From contig CAMYJH010000027.1 in the NCBI GenBank assembly GCA_947258715.1, forward strand, positions 6,919 to 48,387: DNA of 41,469 bases, in the 5' to 3' direction. Every line of letters starts with the position of its first letter. Position 1 is the stretch's first letter. The translations under genes were made by a program, and so were the position numbers. The notes beneath the pieces were generated by a model. That model was not told the origin of the DNA. It made no database searches and saw only the letters and a list, made by a program, of their open reading frames with translations. Source of the DNA: an uncultured Gammaproteobacteria bacterium. GTDB taxonomy: Bacteria; Pseudomonadota; Gammaproteobacteria; HK1. Shown one piece after another: positions 8,878 to 17,937 of this stretch.

Positions 8878-10965
8878 GTGACGACTGTTTCTCTCGATTT
8901 CATCGTCCAACAAAAGGACCGCATTCGGCGGCTTTTCACGGCGCTAGATCTTGCTCGCCAAGGGCTTCGGCAAGTCCGTGACGCATGGCAGGCCAATGAG
9001 ATTGAAGGTGCCTGCTCCGCGCTCGTCACATACTTTGAGGACCGGAGTTTGCACTCTGGACTCCTGTGGACCCCGCCGATGACGGATGAAGACCATCGTA
9101 GTGTGGCCGACGGCGTGCTGGACGGCGTCTTTGAACTCCAGGGACTGAAAGCACGGGTGCCCACAAGCCTTGATGGTGGTCTCGACTGGACTGACTCCGG
9201 TCCCCGGGGCGATTCCGAGTGGATTCGGTTCCTCAACCGCCACGATTTTCTTCGTTCATTGCTGCGTGCCTGGCAACAGACCGGTGACGAGCGCTACCGT
9301 ACCGCGATTGGCAGCCACCTGTCGGATTGGGTGCGATCCGTTCCGCGCCCTCTTTTGCCAACGTTGAAGGGAACGTGGCGAAGCCTCGAGGCAGCACGGC
9401 GATCCACTCTCCCCTGGCTCGAGGTATTCTTCTGCCGAACACCACGGCCAGCCCTGGATCCAGAGACCCGGATTCTGCTGCTGGGCAGCCTGGTCGACCA
9501 CGCTCAAGTTTTACGATACTGGCACGGACGGAGGGGGAACCACTTGTTCACCGAGCTCGTTGCTTTGGCGGTGCTGGCTACAGCCTGGCCGGAGTTCAAG
9601 CGTGCTGCAGACTGGTTGGAGTATGCTGCGAGCCGGGCTTGCCGCGTAGTATCGGCTCAGACCTATCCGGACGGCGCCCACACGGAGCTTTCCAACCATT
9701 ACCACCGGGTCATTCTGCTGGAGGCTGAGCGGTTGGCGGCAGTACTTTCTCTGACCGGTCGTGAGGCGCAACTCAGGCCCGTGAGGGAGCGCCTTATTGC
9801 CATGTGGGACTATTTTGCCGGAGTCTCCCGACCCGACGGTTACGGGCCTTTGAACAACGATGGTGATCTCGAGCCTAACGGATGGTATGTCGCCGATGCG
9901 GGGAAACGACTGAACAAACCGGAATGGCTGTACGTCGCCACCGGGGGCGCCGAGGGTTCTGCGCCTGCCGATAATTCAGCGAGCCGTTTCTTTCCATGGG
10001 CAGGACAGGCCGTGATGCGTAGCGGCTGGGAAGTAAATGCCCACTGGGCACGGTTCGACCTAGGCCCGCATGGCACCAATCACCAACACCACGATCAGCT
10101 CTCCATCGAGCTGTTTGCCGGGGGACGCCCTATACTCGTCGACCCTGGTCGCTATACCTACCAGCGCGGACGCGCCCGTGAGTATTTTCGCGGGCCCGCC
10201 GGTCACAACGTCATTCGAGTCGACGGAAAAGGCAGCGCGCCACCGCCTAATCGGGTGTCAGCACCGCTCGAGGTAAAAGCAGTGTGCGAGCGGGACTACG
10301 ATTTCTTCTGTGGGCGCGCACGGTTTCTCGGAAGACCCCTAACGGGCCGGCCCGGCTGTATATGGCGGCGCGCCGTCTTTTACCTTCGGGAAAAATACTG
10401 GATTGTCGTCGATCACTTGGCGACCAACGGCCCCGCAGAAATTACCGCGAGCTGGCTGTTTCATCCCCATTGCACGGTCGCGGCGGAACCCGATTGCGTT
10501 TACACCGAAGGTCAAGAGGGAAGCAATCTCGCCATCGTGCCGACAACACCCTCACAATGGCTCCTGGAGATCTGCAAAGGCCAGACGGAACCCGAAATGC
10601 GGGGCTGGTACAGCGAATGCTATAACCGGTTGGAAGCGTGCACCCAGGTGGAATGCCACACTTCAATTCGAGGACCGACAGCTTTCGGTTGGATATTGTT
10701 TCCTTCGAGTACGAAGTTGGTGCGGCCCAGAGCCGCCACCCCAACGGCTGTGCTCTCCAATGAGGGACTGACCGTTTCGATTGCGATCACCCTGCCGCAA
10801 GGCGCCGGGGAGGACCGAGTGGTCATGGACCTTGGGGATGCACGGGAGATCGAGCTAGGGTCGGATATGCGCGTCGAGGGTCCCTGTGGCGTCCTGCATC
10901 GGGGGCCTGAGGGGTCGCGTCTCATCGGTCGGACGGTGGCACCGGAATCCGCCTTGTCAGAATGA
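8878..10965 (+). CDS. Heparinase II/III-like polysaccharide lyase
   Basis: 695 residues from a GTG at 8878, chosen because AAGGG sits nine bases upstream; a TTG six codons earlier is the alternative. The N-terminal ~330 residues are the alpha-helical toroid of the family, including a WHGRRGNHLFTELVALAVLA helix and an LSNHYHRVIL segment with aromatic and His residues expected at the active site. The C-terminal part is the beta-sandwich Heparinase II/III domain, with the hallmark HQHHDQLSIELFAGGRPIL followed by DPGRYTY. Family members cleave acidic polysaccharides by beta-elimination, and in exopolysaccharide clusters they are thought to trim or release polymer. No signal peptide is visible, which is common for such cluster-associated members. 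It overlaps the next GT4 gene by ATGA, so the two are translationally coupled. Confidence 0.88.
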   Translation: MTTVSLDFIVQQKDRIRRLFTALDLARQGLRQVRDAWQANEIEGACSALVTYFEDRSLHSGLLWTPPMTDEDHRSVADGVLDGVFELQGLKARVPTSLDGGLDWTDSGPRGDSEWIRFLNRHDFLRSLLRAWQQTGDERYRTAIGSHLSDWVRSVPRPLLPTLKGTWRSLEAARRSTLPWLEVFFCRTPRPALDPETRILLLGSLVDHAQVLRYWHGRRGNHLFTELVALAVLATAWPEFKRAADWLEYAASRACRVVSAQTYPDGAHTELSNHYHRVILLEAERLAAVLSLTGREAQLRPVRERLIAMWDYFAGVSRPDGYGPLNNDGDLEPNGWYVADAGKRLNKPEWLYVATGGAEGSAPADNSASRFFPWAGQAVMRSGWEVNAHWARFDLGPHGTNHQHHDQLSIELFAGGRPILVDPGRYTYQRGRAREYFRGPAGHNVIRVDGKGSAPPPNRVSAPLEVKAVCERDYDFFCGRARFLGRPLTGRPGCIWRRAVFYLREKYWIVVDHLATNGPAEITASWLFHPHCTVAAEPDCVYTEGQEGSNLAIVPTTPSQWLLEICKGQTEPEMRGWYSECYNRLEACTQVECHTSIRGPTAFGWILFPSSTKLVRPRAATPTAVLSNEGLTVSIAITLPQGAGEDRVVMDLGDAREIELGSDMRVEGPCGVLHRGPEGSRLIGRTVAPESALSE

Positions 10966-12140
10966 ACGATCGCTCCTTACAAGCAGATCATGCGCAGGTC
11001 CGCGAGCAAACGTCCCGCTTTCAAATCGTGCTGGTCACCCATGAGTTTTTTCCGTCACGAGGGGGGGCCGGCGTCTACGTGCAGGAGCTTGCCGATGCGG
11101 CCAAACGGATTGGGTATGACGTCCGTGTGCTCGCGCCCGGCCATGCTCGATGGAACGAGCTTGATCTGCCCGTCGAGCTCGAAGCGCTGACAAAGAGCTC
11201 GTGGCTCAAAGACTGGTGGTACTATCCGGCGACGACTTTCCATCTGATCGCAAACCGTCGCCGTATAGAAAAGCAGGTGCTGCATCTTTGCCAGCAGGGC
11301 CCGTTGCAGATCATGCTGCTGCTGCGGCTGCTGGGTTTAGTCATGCCTCGGCGGCTCATCATCACCCTGCACGGGTCGGAGCTTTTGCAGCTCAGCGCCA
11401 GTCGCATCGGCAGACGGTGGCTGCTTAGGAAACTGCTGGGTCGGGCCGATCGTGTGGCCGTGCTTTCGCAATGGGTACGTAGTGAGTTGCTGCGCGATTA
11501 TCCAGAAGTCGCTGGCAAAATCGTGCTGGCACCTGGCGCACCGCGCGCGGATTGGTCGCCGCTTAGGCACAAAGCGGACAAATCCGGGGCTGAATTGACA
11601 CTGCTCACAGTCGGGCGGATCCACCCGAGAAAAGGCCAGCGAACGATTCTCGAAGCGCTTACGTATCTCGACGGCGCATTGCGGGGCCGACTGCGCTATT
11701 TGGTCGTTGGCCCGGTGGTCAGCCGCCGCTATGCGAAGTCGCTTCGGCGGCTTGCGCGTGACACAGGCGTGGAGGTGGTTTTCACCGGCGAGATCGACGA
11801 TGAGGAACTGAACCAGTACTACGCGGATGCGGACATCTTCGTTATGACCAGCGAGCAGCAATCAAGAAGCGTCGAGGGGTTCGGTCTCGCCTACCTGGAA
11901 GCGTCGGCAAGCGGACTCCCCGTGGTCGGTTTTCGAGTCGGTGGCGTGGAAGACGCGGTGCGGAACGGGATTACTGGGCTATTGGTTGAGGCGGATGATA
12001 TGGAAGGCCTGGTCGGGGCCCTGACAAACCTGATCAAGGATTCCGATTTGAGAAAGCGTCTCGGGATGAATGGAAAGGAGTGGGCTAAAAAATTCTCATG
12101 GCAACGATCCGCAAAGGCCATCTACGAAGATCTTCTATAA
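10962..12140 (+). CDS. GT4 family glycosyltransferase
   Basis: 392 residues, starting at the ATG of an ATGA overlap with the heparinase-like gene. It has the GT-B fold of family 4. The N-terminal half carries a FFPSRGGAGVYVQELA glycine-rich loop and THEF strand, with an LHGSEL segment near 130. The C-terminal half begins LTLLTVGRIHPRKGQ and contains the EX7E donor-binding block EGFGLAYLEASASGLPVVG followed by a GGVEDAVRNGITGLLV segment. This is a retaining sugar transferase that uses a nucleotide sugar. The coupling to a lyase suggests a paired build/trim function on one polymer. It faces the opposite-strand GT4 gene, leaving only 112 bp between the two stops. Confidence 0.9.
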   Translation: MNDRSLQADHAQVREQTSRFQIVLVTHEFFPSRGGAGVYVQELADAAKRIGYDVRVLAPGHARWNELDLPVELEALTKSSWLKDWWYYPATTFHLIANRRRIEKQVLHLCQQGPLQIMLLLRLLGLVMPRRLIITLHGSELLQLSASRIGRRWLLRKLLGRADRVAVLSQWVRSELLRDYPEVAGKIVLAPGAPRADWSPLRHKADKSGAELTLLTVGRIHPRKGQRTILEALTYLDGALRGRLRYLVVGPVVSRRYAKSLRRLARDTGVEVVFTGEIDDEELNQYYADADIFVMTSEQQSRSVEGFGLAYLEASASGLPVVGFRVGGVEDAVRNGITGLLVEADDMEGLVGALTNLIKDSDLRKRLGMNGKEWAKKFSWQRSAKAIYEDLL

Positions 12141-12252
12141 AGTGCACATGGTCAGCACAATGATTGGTGCAGATGTGTTTCGACAAAGAGCCTCGCCATC
12201 AGCTCCACTCAATCGTGATTGGACCGAGAGGTAGCGCGAACAGAATGTTGAT

Positions 12253-13452
12253 TCAGTCGATAGCACGTTTTTTCAACGACCCCCGCCAGGTCGTAAGCTC
12301 CTTGCAGTAGTCATCCCACCGCTTGAATTTCCTCTCCCGGCACTCCCCCACCAGGCGCTCGTAGAGCGCCGGATCCAGCAACAGCTCGCGGATTGCCCCT
12401 GCCAGCGCGTTTGGCTCCGGATCGCTGACGACGTAGCAACCGCCGTCCCGGGCGACCTGCGCCAGCGCCCCTCGGTCGGTCACGATACAGGGTCTGCCGC
12501 AGCTCAGGCTTTCTAAGACAGGCAGTCCGAAGCCTTCGTAAAGAGAGGGATGAAGCGTGAACCGGCACCTCTGGTAAAGCTGCTTCAGCTCATTATCTCC
12601 GACGTGGCCAACCCAGCTGACGGGCCGATTTTTGCCTTCGAGTGTTCGGAGGGTCTTGAGCACGTCGCGGCCCGTGTCCTTGCTCAAACGTCCGGCCAGA
12701 GTGAGCTCGAAGTCGATACCCTGCGCCCACAGCCGTTCGCACGCCTCGAGAACTGCCATGTGATTCTTGCGCTTTTCGATGGTTGCAACCATCAGCAATC
12801 GCGGCTTCTCCGCGGCGCCGTTGCTCCCTTCGACTCGCTCTAAGGACACCAGTCCTGTGCCGGGTGAAATGGTCTCCACCGGCGGAGGATTTCGCACGCG
12901 GTTCGTGGCCCAGTAGTCCAGAAGGTCCTGCTTAGACGATTCGGATACGGCGGCGACCCCGTCGTAGTGTTGAAGTAACTCAAGATAGCGCGGAAACTCC
13001 GCTGCCGACCTTCGGGTGGCATGTTCTGGGAATTTGATCGGGATGAGATCATGAAAAACCGCGATGCTGGCTCCGGAGAGTCGCGTCCTTAACATTTGAA
13101 TCTCCTTCGCGGTTCGATTTTCAAGCTTCTCGGCAACCACCAGGCCGTCGAATTTCCCCTCCGGAAGACCGGTATGTTCGGCCAAACGTGGAAACAGTCG
13201 GGAGAACATTCCAAGCGCGGCTTCGCCCAAGCTCCATTTGTGGCGATGATTCGTATAGCGCGCCACTGTGGACGAATCCATTCGCGCCTGCTCGCCTTGA
13301 TTCAACTGACGCCAGCCACCTTGCCATCGGTCGAAACAAACCGCCATGGCGCTGCCCTGTCGGCCGAGTTCCCGATAGATCTCTCGGGTGACCCTTTGAA
13401 CGCCCGTCGGCGCGCTGCAATGAGAAGTAAAGCTGACGTCGACCAGAAGCAC
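12253..13452 (-). CDS. GT4 family glycosyltransferase
   Basis: 399 residues starting at a GTG (MLLVDVSFTSH). The N-terminus has a TGVQRVTREIYREL segment typical of mannosyl- and rhamnosyl-type GT4 enzymes in O-antigen clusters. A central AAVSESSKQDL helix and LLMVATIEKRKNH strand mark the second Rossmann half. The donor motif is SLYEGFGLPVLESLSCGRPC, with the two Glu residues of EX7E present. It is the last gene of the minus-strand block that starts with the PKS, 60 bp after the preceding membrane GT2. The sugar and linkage are unknown. Confidence 0.9.
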   Translation of the reverse strand: MLLVDVSFTSHCSAPTGVQRVTREIYRELGRQGSAMAVCFDRWQGGWRQLNQGEQARMDSSTVARYTNHRHKWSLGEAALGMFSRLFPRLAEHTGLPEGKFDGLVVAEKLENRTAKEIQMLRTRLSGASIAVFHDLIPIKFPEHATRRSAAEFPRYLELLQHYDGVAAVSESSKQDLLDYWATNRVRNPPPVETISPGTGLVSLERVEGSNGAAEKPRLLMVATIEKRKNHMAVLEACERLWAQGIDFELTLAGRLSKDTGRDVLKTLRTLEGKNRPVSWVGHVGDNELKQLYQRCRFTLHPSLYEGFGLPVLESLSCGRPCIVTDRGALAQVARDGGCYVVSDPEPNALAGAIRELLLDPALYERLVGECRERKFKRWDDYCKELTTWRGSLKKRAID

Positions 13453-13512
13453 GGGGAGCAGTGTTTCTTATCCCGATGACCAAAGCAAAGCCACTCTGCA
13501 AATCATCCCGCC

Positions 13513-14796
13513 TCACGAACCTCGTGGCGCGGATGTGCAAAATGCTTTGGTTATTATCGGCGCAGTGCTGTCAGGGAACGGACAGTATTCGACGAGCCTG
13601 ATTCGGCCTCCCTCCAGAATTTCGTAGCGAGCACGACGCCACTCGACAGTGCGCGCCGTCGCTGCTTTGAACAAGACGTAAGCGTACAGAGCCTGGGTCA
13701 GCACGACCGCCAGCATCAGTTTACACGTGGTCACTGGCTGCAGCACCGACCTCGCCGCTCGATTCCGAAGACAGGAACTGCCCCGTATGCTGAGTTCCAG
13801 AATGATAAGCAAACAAAAGAGGGCGAGGAAAAATACGGCTAGCGCTGTGCCCGTTAACACAAGCATGTCCGTGTAGCCGAGGACCAGTCCCGCGAGAACT
13901 AGTAAAACGGCCAATCCCAGGGCCACGCAAGACGCCATACCGTGTAATAGAACAAGCTTCCAACCCTGGTGGTGGAGCCGGCACGACAGAAGCTGGCGGG
14001 TGACCCAGTTCAAAAATTGTGAGACGTCGCAGCTGCCGCGCTCCGTGATGAGGGCAGAAGACACGAACTCGAGGCGCAGGCCAAGCCGGCGAAGAGCAGG
14101 ATTTATTGCGGTATCTTCGCCGTATGTGCGACTCCAGTCGGACAACACATGACCTTCGTTTATTACGGAGCGTTTTATTGCCATCGACCCGCCCCAGGCG
14201 ATCCCGAGCCAGTACATCAATACAATAGCCGCAGCGTTCCAGGCGTAGCGGTAGAGGTTGGGCCACGACGGCGGAGACGGCGCGAACCAGCGGTTTCCGG
14301 TTGTCGCCCCGACCTTCGGGTCCGTGAGCGGAGCGACCATATCTCTAAGCCAACTGCGATGGGGGATGATGTCGGTGTCGAGCAGAGCAACAACTTCGTA
14401 AGAAGTGTCAAGTTTGGAGATGCCTTGAATCAAGCTACTGCACTTGAGGCTGCAGGAGGTGAGCGGATTGGTCAGAACCTGAACCGTGCACGGGATATCA
14501 GGGTTCGCAGCCACTAGTTTTTCAACCAGCGGCCAGGCGGGATCGGTTTTACTGTCGACGATGATATGAAGAGCGTAGTCGGGGTAGTCCTGTTTAAGGG
14601 CGGCATTGAGACAGTCGGCGAGAGTCGAGTCTCTCCCGCGAACGCAGATAATTAGGGCGGCCTTCGGGCACGCGCTATCGGATAAGGGAGCTACGGGAGC
14701 GCGGCGCAGACGGGCAATGAAGACGGCAGCGAGAAAACTCTGGACAGCGATGAGTGCCGCCAGGATCAGCGCGACCACGGTTGCATAAGTCAACAT
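13513..14796 (-). CDS. Membrane GT2, ceramide-glucosyltransferase / HpnI-like, motif-complete copy
   Basis: 427 residues. One N-terminal membrane helix (about 3-29) is followed by a GT-A domain and then about three C-terminal membrane helices (about 281-345 and 370-395), the layout of GT21-like enzymes that glycosylate lipids on the cytosolic face. Motifs seen are VDSKTDPAW (81-88), DTD at 140-142, GATTGNRWF, the catalytic-type ED at 227-228 (TYGEDTAINPAL) and a TRQLLSCRLHHQGW segment corresponding to the (Q/R)xxRW region. The ATG follows an AAGG. It is a close paralogue of the gene immediately upstream, aligning without gaps over the first 240 residues. Placed after the PKS and a GT4, it could transfer sugar to a polyketide-type or other lipid; that substrate is inferred from context only. 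Confidence 0.85.
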   Translation of the reverse strand: MLTYATVVALILAALIAVQSFLAAVFIARLRRAPVAPLSDSACPKAALIICVRGRDSTLADCLNAALKQDYPDYALHIIVDSKTDPAWPLVEKLVAANPDIPCTVQVLTNPLTSCSLKCSSLIQGISKLDTSYEVVALLDTDIIPHRSWLRDMVAPLTDPKVGATTGNRWFAPSPPSWPNLYRYAWNAAAIVLMYWLGIAWGGSMAIKRSVINEGHVLSDWSRTYGEDTAINPALRRLGLRLEFVSSALITERGSCDVSQFLNWVTRQLLSCRLHHQGWKLVLLHGMASCVALGLAVLLVLAGLVLGYTDMLVLTGTALAVFFLALFCLLIILELSIRGSSCLRNRAARSVLQPVTTCKLMLAVVLTQALYAYVLFKAATARTVEWRRARYEILEGGRIRLVEYCPFPDSTAPIITKAFCTSAPRGS

Positions 14797-14859
14797 TTAT
14801 ATGGGCCTTCGTCAGCCGTCATCGAACTCTGATATGATGGTTGGCATCATATAACGCGT

Positions 14860-14959
14860 ATTTGCGCGCCAGCGCGCTCGTATACGCGTTAGTGGGCGTA
14901 GCGCACTCTGAAATCATGGCTAGTCCTCGGGAGGTTCGCGAGCAAGCTCGCTCCTAACA
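14860..14959. repeat. Cluster of three REP-like palindromes
   Basis: Between the two membrane GT2 genes lie a GCGCGCCAGCGCGCTC unit, a GTGGGCGTAGCGCACTCTG unit and a GTTCGCGAGCAAGCTCGCTCC unit. Each is an imperfect palindrome of the kind repeated at 17.6-18.3 kb, 24.9 kb and 27.6 kb. The third unit overlaps the 3' end of the upstream GT2 gene and supplies its last codons (RSELAREPPED). Confidence 0.8.
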
Positions 14960-16341
14960 AGGGCACGTCGCCTCGCTTGATGTGCTTTGTTTCCATTTCC
15001 TTGAAGTAGAATGTGGCGATAATCGCCAGAGCGTGCCGGACTGTAATTTGTGGGCAAGGGGTGTATCTCCGTGCCGGCGTGCTCTTTTGCAGAAACATGG
15101 TCCGCGCGGGGCCATGGATTCGGAAACGGGGCGCGTCTCTCACGCTTTACGTCGAATTTTCCGTGAATGGCATAGCGAACGCCGCGCCAGGTAAGCGAGC
15201 GAACGTTGTGGGCTTTGAGCGCTGACGTGAGATAAAGCGCGTGAGCAAGAGGAATGGTGATTAACATTCTTACCAGCACGCGGAAACTGGGCGGTGGAAT
15301 ATCTGCGCCGTTATCACTGGTGATCTCCAGGGCACGGCGTTCCACCGTAAGCAGAAGCAGCATCAGGATCAGACAATAGGCGCCCAGTCCTGCCGCAGAA
15401 ATAAACGTCCCAGTGGCGTTTGTTGCGAGACCACTGGCAACGCATACCAGTAGCGCCAGTAACAAGCTGCCGAAAGCGAAGCCTACGGCGAGCAGGGTCA
15501 GCGGCCACCGATTCAGATAAAGCCGCGAGGTGGCAAGTGATCGGCTCAATTGGCCGATGAGCGACTCGAATCCGCTTGGCTCCAGGTTGGGCATTACTAG
15601 TTCGGGCACCCACTGCAATCGCAGGTTGCAGGCTTTAATCACGTCGCGTATAGAGGCATCGGAGGAAACCGATCGTGACCACCGTTCCGCCAGCGCAGGG
15701 TCACGGAAAACACGTGACGACAGCGCCGTGGTGCCGCCCCAGATCCAGCCGCAAAGGGCCATTAGAATTGCCGCCGGTGCCCAGCACACCTTGCGCGCGA
15801 CGGACGCCCAATTCGATTTCGCCGGGAAATACCAGGGAACACCAAAGCTCGCGCCGACGCCGGGATCGGCAAGCGGCGCGACAAGCTGGCGAAGCCAGGC
15901 GCGATGGGGAACGACATCGCCGTCGATCAGCGCAATCACCTCGACGTCAGAATCGATATCCTGAAGCATCTGCAGCAGGGCGCTGCATTTGAGGCTGCAG
16001 GTCAACAGGGGATCGCGAAGCAGTGCGGCGCGGACGTTTGCGCCGCTCTTATCCTGGATCAGACGCTTGACGATACCCCAGGCGGGATCTTGCTCCGAGT
16101 CGACGACGATGTGGAGGTCGTAGTCGGGGTAATCCTGGTGCATTAGGGAGCGGAGACATTCGTCAAGGTAGGGATCCGGTTTACGCAGGGCGAGGAACAC
16201 CGCAGCTTTCGGCCACGAGTTGTCCGGCCGCACCGTTGACGTTGTAGCACGGCTTTTGTTAAGGAACCAAGCCGCAGCGGCTGAAAAGCCCAGCGCACTA
16301 AGCGCGAGCATTACGGAGGCGATGATGGCCGCGGTTGTCAT
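14920..16341 (-). CDS. Membrane GT2, ceramide-glucosyltransferase-like, altered-motif copy
   Basis: 473 residues from an ATG preceded by AAAGGA. It aligns position for position with the downstream 427-aa paralogue: N-terminal helix at 4-27, VDSEQDPAW at 80-88, DGD at 140-142, then C-terminal membrane helices. The key ED at 227-228 is SD here (SVSSDASI), and the TRQLLSCRL..W region becomes QLSRSLATSRLYLNRW. Donor binding may persist, but the acceptor-activating acid is missing, so activity may be altered or lost; it could act as a partner of its paralogue. The C-terminus after about residue 400 has no counterpart in the paralogue and its last residues are read from a REP-like palindrome. Confidence 0.82.
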   Translation of the reverse strand: MTTAAIIASVMLALSALGFSAAAAWFLNKSRATTSTVRPDNSWPKAAVFLALRKPDPYLDECLRSLMHQDYPDYDLHIVVDSEQDPAWGIVKRLIQDKSGANVRAALLRDPLLTCSLKCSALLQMLQDIDSDVEVIALIDGDVVPHRAWLRQLVAPLADPGVGASFGVPWYFPAKSNWASVARKVCWAPAAILMALCGWIWGGTTALSSRVFRDPALAERWSRSVSSDASIRDVIKACNLRLQWVPELVMPNLEPSGFESLIGQLSRSLATSRLYLNRWPLTLLAVGFAFGSLLLALLVCVASGLATNATGTFISAAGLGAYCLILMLLLLTVERRALEITSDNGADIPPPSFRVLVRMLITIPLAHALYLTSALKAHNVRSLTWRGVRYAIHGKFDVKRERRAPFPNPWPRADHVSAKEHAGTEIHPLPTNYSPARSGDYRHILLQGNGNKAHQARRRALVRSELAREPPED

Positions 16342-16396
16342 TAGTCCTTTTTGCGTTCGTTGTGTTATCGGGCGCTTTATTGAATGAAGTGTTTTA

Positions 16397-17893
16397 TTAC
16401 TGGATTCCCGCTTTCGCGGGAATGACGAATTCTGTTTTTTCTTCGCGCGCTGCGGTCTGAAAGCAATGGGCGAGCTTTCGCGCGTTTATCTCGATGTCGT
16501 AGTGTGTTTGTACCCATGCACGTGCGGCGTCGCGGATTCGGAGATAGAAGGCGTCATCGTCGCGCAGACGGGATAGCGCTGAGTGCCATTCATCGGCATC
16601 GAAGTTGGAGACAAGCACTCCGGTTTCACCGTCGCGAATAGCTTCGGGCACGCCGGCGACGGGAGTCGACACCACGGGCATGCCACTGGCCATGGCTTCG
16701 CAGATGACGTTGGGCAGGCCGTCGCGGTCGCCGTCCGCGGCGACCTTACCCGTGTAAATAAAGACGTCCGCCCACTGGAACTGTTGCTGACAAGCGGTAA
16801 AGGACTGACTTCCAAGCAGCGTAACCGTGTGCTCGAGGCCGAGCGCACCTACACGTGCGCGAAGCTTTTTCTCTAAACGACCGCCGCCCACGATTCGGGC
16901 CTCGAATCGCATTCCGCCAGCCTTCAGCTTCGCCAGGATTTCCAGCTGCTCGAAAAAGCCTTTTTTCTCCACCAACCGGCCGACGCTGACCAGCCGCAGC
17001 GGCAAGCGAGGCGAGCGCAATGAACAACGACCAGGAAACGTCTCAAGCCCCCGCCGGATCATCGTCACTTTTGAAGCTTCTGCTCCACTCGCTACAAGGG
17101 CCGTGCGGGCACAATCGGTGGAAGTCATGACGAGTTCGGCGTCTCTGAGCTTGCTGGGTAGAAGCCAGTCTCCGCCGTCGCGAAAGATGTCGAAGGCGTT
17201 GGCCTGGAAGGTAAAAGGGACATCGACTAGCGCACTGAGAAGCTGGGCCGCTGTGGCGGGCATTGTTGCCCAGCCGGCGTGGATCAGCTCCGGCCGGTGC
17301 TGGGCTTTGGCGAAGTGCCGGGCGTGACAAACGGTGAACGCGATGCCGAGCAGGGTAGCGCCAAAGTCGGTGAGCGAGCCGGGTTTTTTCGCAAACAGAT
17401 TGAGCAGCAGCCGTAAAAACGCTTGCGGCTTTTTGATTATCCAAAAGGGCAGCCAGCAGAAAAGTGAAAGGAGCTTTCGCTTCGGAAACAAATCGACTCT
17501 TTGGCCTTCGAACTCGGGCTCGCCGCCCCAGAGGGAGTAGATTTTCAGGTCGACATGAAGCCGCGCGAGTGCGCGCACTTCTCGCTGAACGAAGGTTTCG
17601 CTTAAAAGTGGGAAGGTAGTGAGGAGGTACAAAACTCTTAACGGGTTCGCGCCCAAGGGCGCTCCTAAGGGAGTCGCCTTTAGGCGCGAAGTTTTTTGCT
17701 CTGGTGCCCGGGAAAGTTCGCGGGCAAGTCCGTTCCCGGAGGGGAATTCGCCTTCTTTCGGCAAGGTGGGCTCCCGTTCGCGGAAACAATCTGCTTTGTG
17801 GGGAGTAGCTTGGCTGCCAGTGGGTGGCGTCCTTTTCTCTCCATTGACTGAGATAGTCATCGTCGGAGCTGTTCGAGCCAAGTTTTCGCGCAC
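16397..17893 (-). CDS. GT4 family glycosyltransferase with repeat-derived N- and C-terminal ends
   Basis: The recognisable GT4 protein begins near residue 86 (LRVLYLLTTFPLLSETFVQREV, a motif of colanic-acid-type transferases) and ends near 488. It has a SVGRLVEKKGF strand and a GLPNVICEAMASGMPVVSTPVAGVPEAI donor block. The 85 residues before it, read from a GTG at 17893, run through several REP-like palindromes (17643-17741 and the GTG itself) and have no domain, so this coordinate is an upper limit. ATG 17860 and a TTG near 17630 are other candidates. The last nine residues (VIPAKAGIQ) come from another dispersed palindrome at 16404-16423. It lies 55 bp upstream of a membrane GT2 gene, in the PKS block. 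Product: a retaining sugar transferase, substrate unknown. Confidence 0.82.
   Translation of the reverse strand: MRENLARTAPTMTISVNGEKRTPPTGSQATPHKADCFREREPTLPKEGEFPSGNGLARELSRAPEQKTSRLKATPLGAPLGANPLRVLYLLTTFPLLSETFVQREVRALARLHVDLKIYSLWGGEPEFEGQRVDLFPKRKLLSLFCWLPFWIIKKPQAFLRLLLNLFAKKPGSLTDFGATLLGIAFTVCHARHFAKAQHRPELIHAGWATMPATAAQLLSALVDVPFTFQANAFDIFRDGGDWLLPSKLRDAELVMTSTDCARTALVASGAEASKVTMIRRGLETFPGRCSLRSPRLPLRLVSVGRLVEKKGFFEQLEILAKLKAGGMRFEARIVGGGRLEKKLRARVGALGLEHTVTLLGSQSFTACQQQFQWADVFIYTGKVAADGDRDGLPNVICEAMASGMPVVSTPVAGVPEAIRDGETGVLVSNFDADEWHSALSRLRDDDAFYLRIRDAARAWVQTHYDIEINARKLAHCFQTAAREEKTEFVIPAKAGIQ
16404..16423. repeat. ATTCCCGC-TTTC-GCGGGAAT palindrome (dRS3-like)
   Basis: A perfect 8-bp inverted repeat with a 4-base loop. 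It has the ATTCCC(N8)GGGAAT form known from the Neisseria dRS3 family and common as a dispersed element in other proteobacteria. It forms the last codons of the GT4 gene and may act as a 3' end stem-loop. Confidence 0.8.
17643..17741. repeat. REP-like palindromes inside the GT4 5' region
   Basis: Three units occur: TTCGCGCCCAAGGGCGCTCC (17645 onward), an oppositely oriented GAGTCGCCTTTAGGCGCGAA (to 17690), and GTTCGCGGGCAAGTCCGTTCC (17716 onward). The first two face each other like a BIME pair. They are open in the frame of the GT4 gene. Confidence 0.75.
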
Positions 17894-17937
17894 GGGCGCG
17901 CTCTAACAGGAGCTCCCCATGGTCCGGCCGATGGAAT

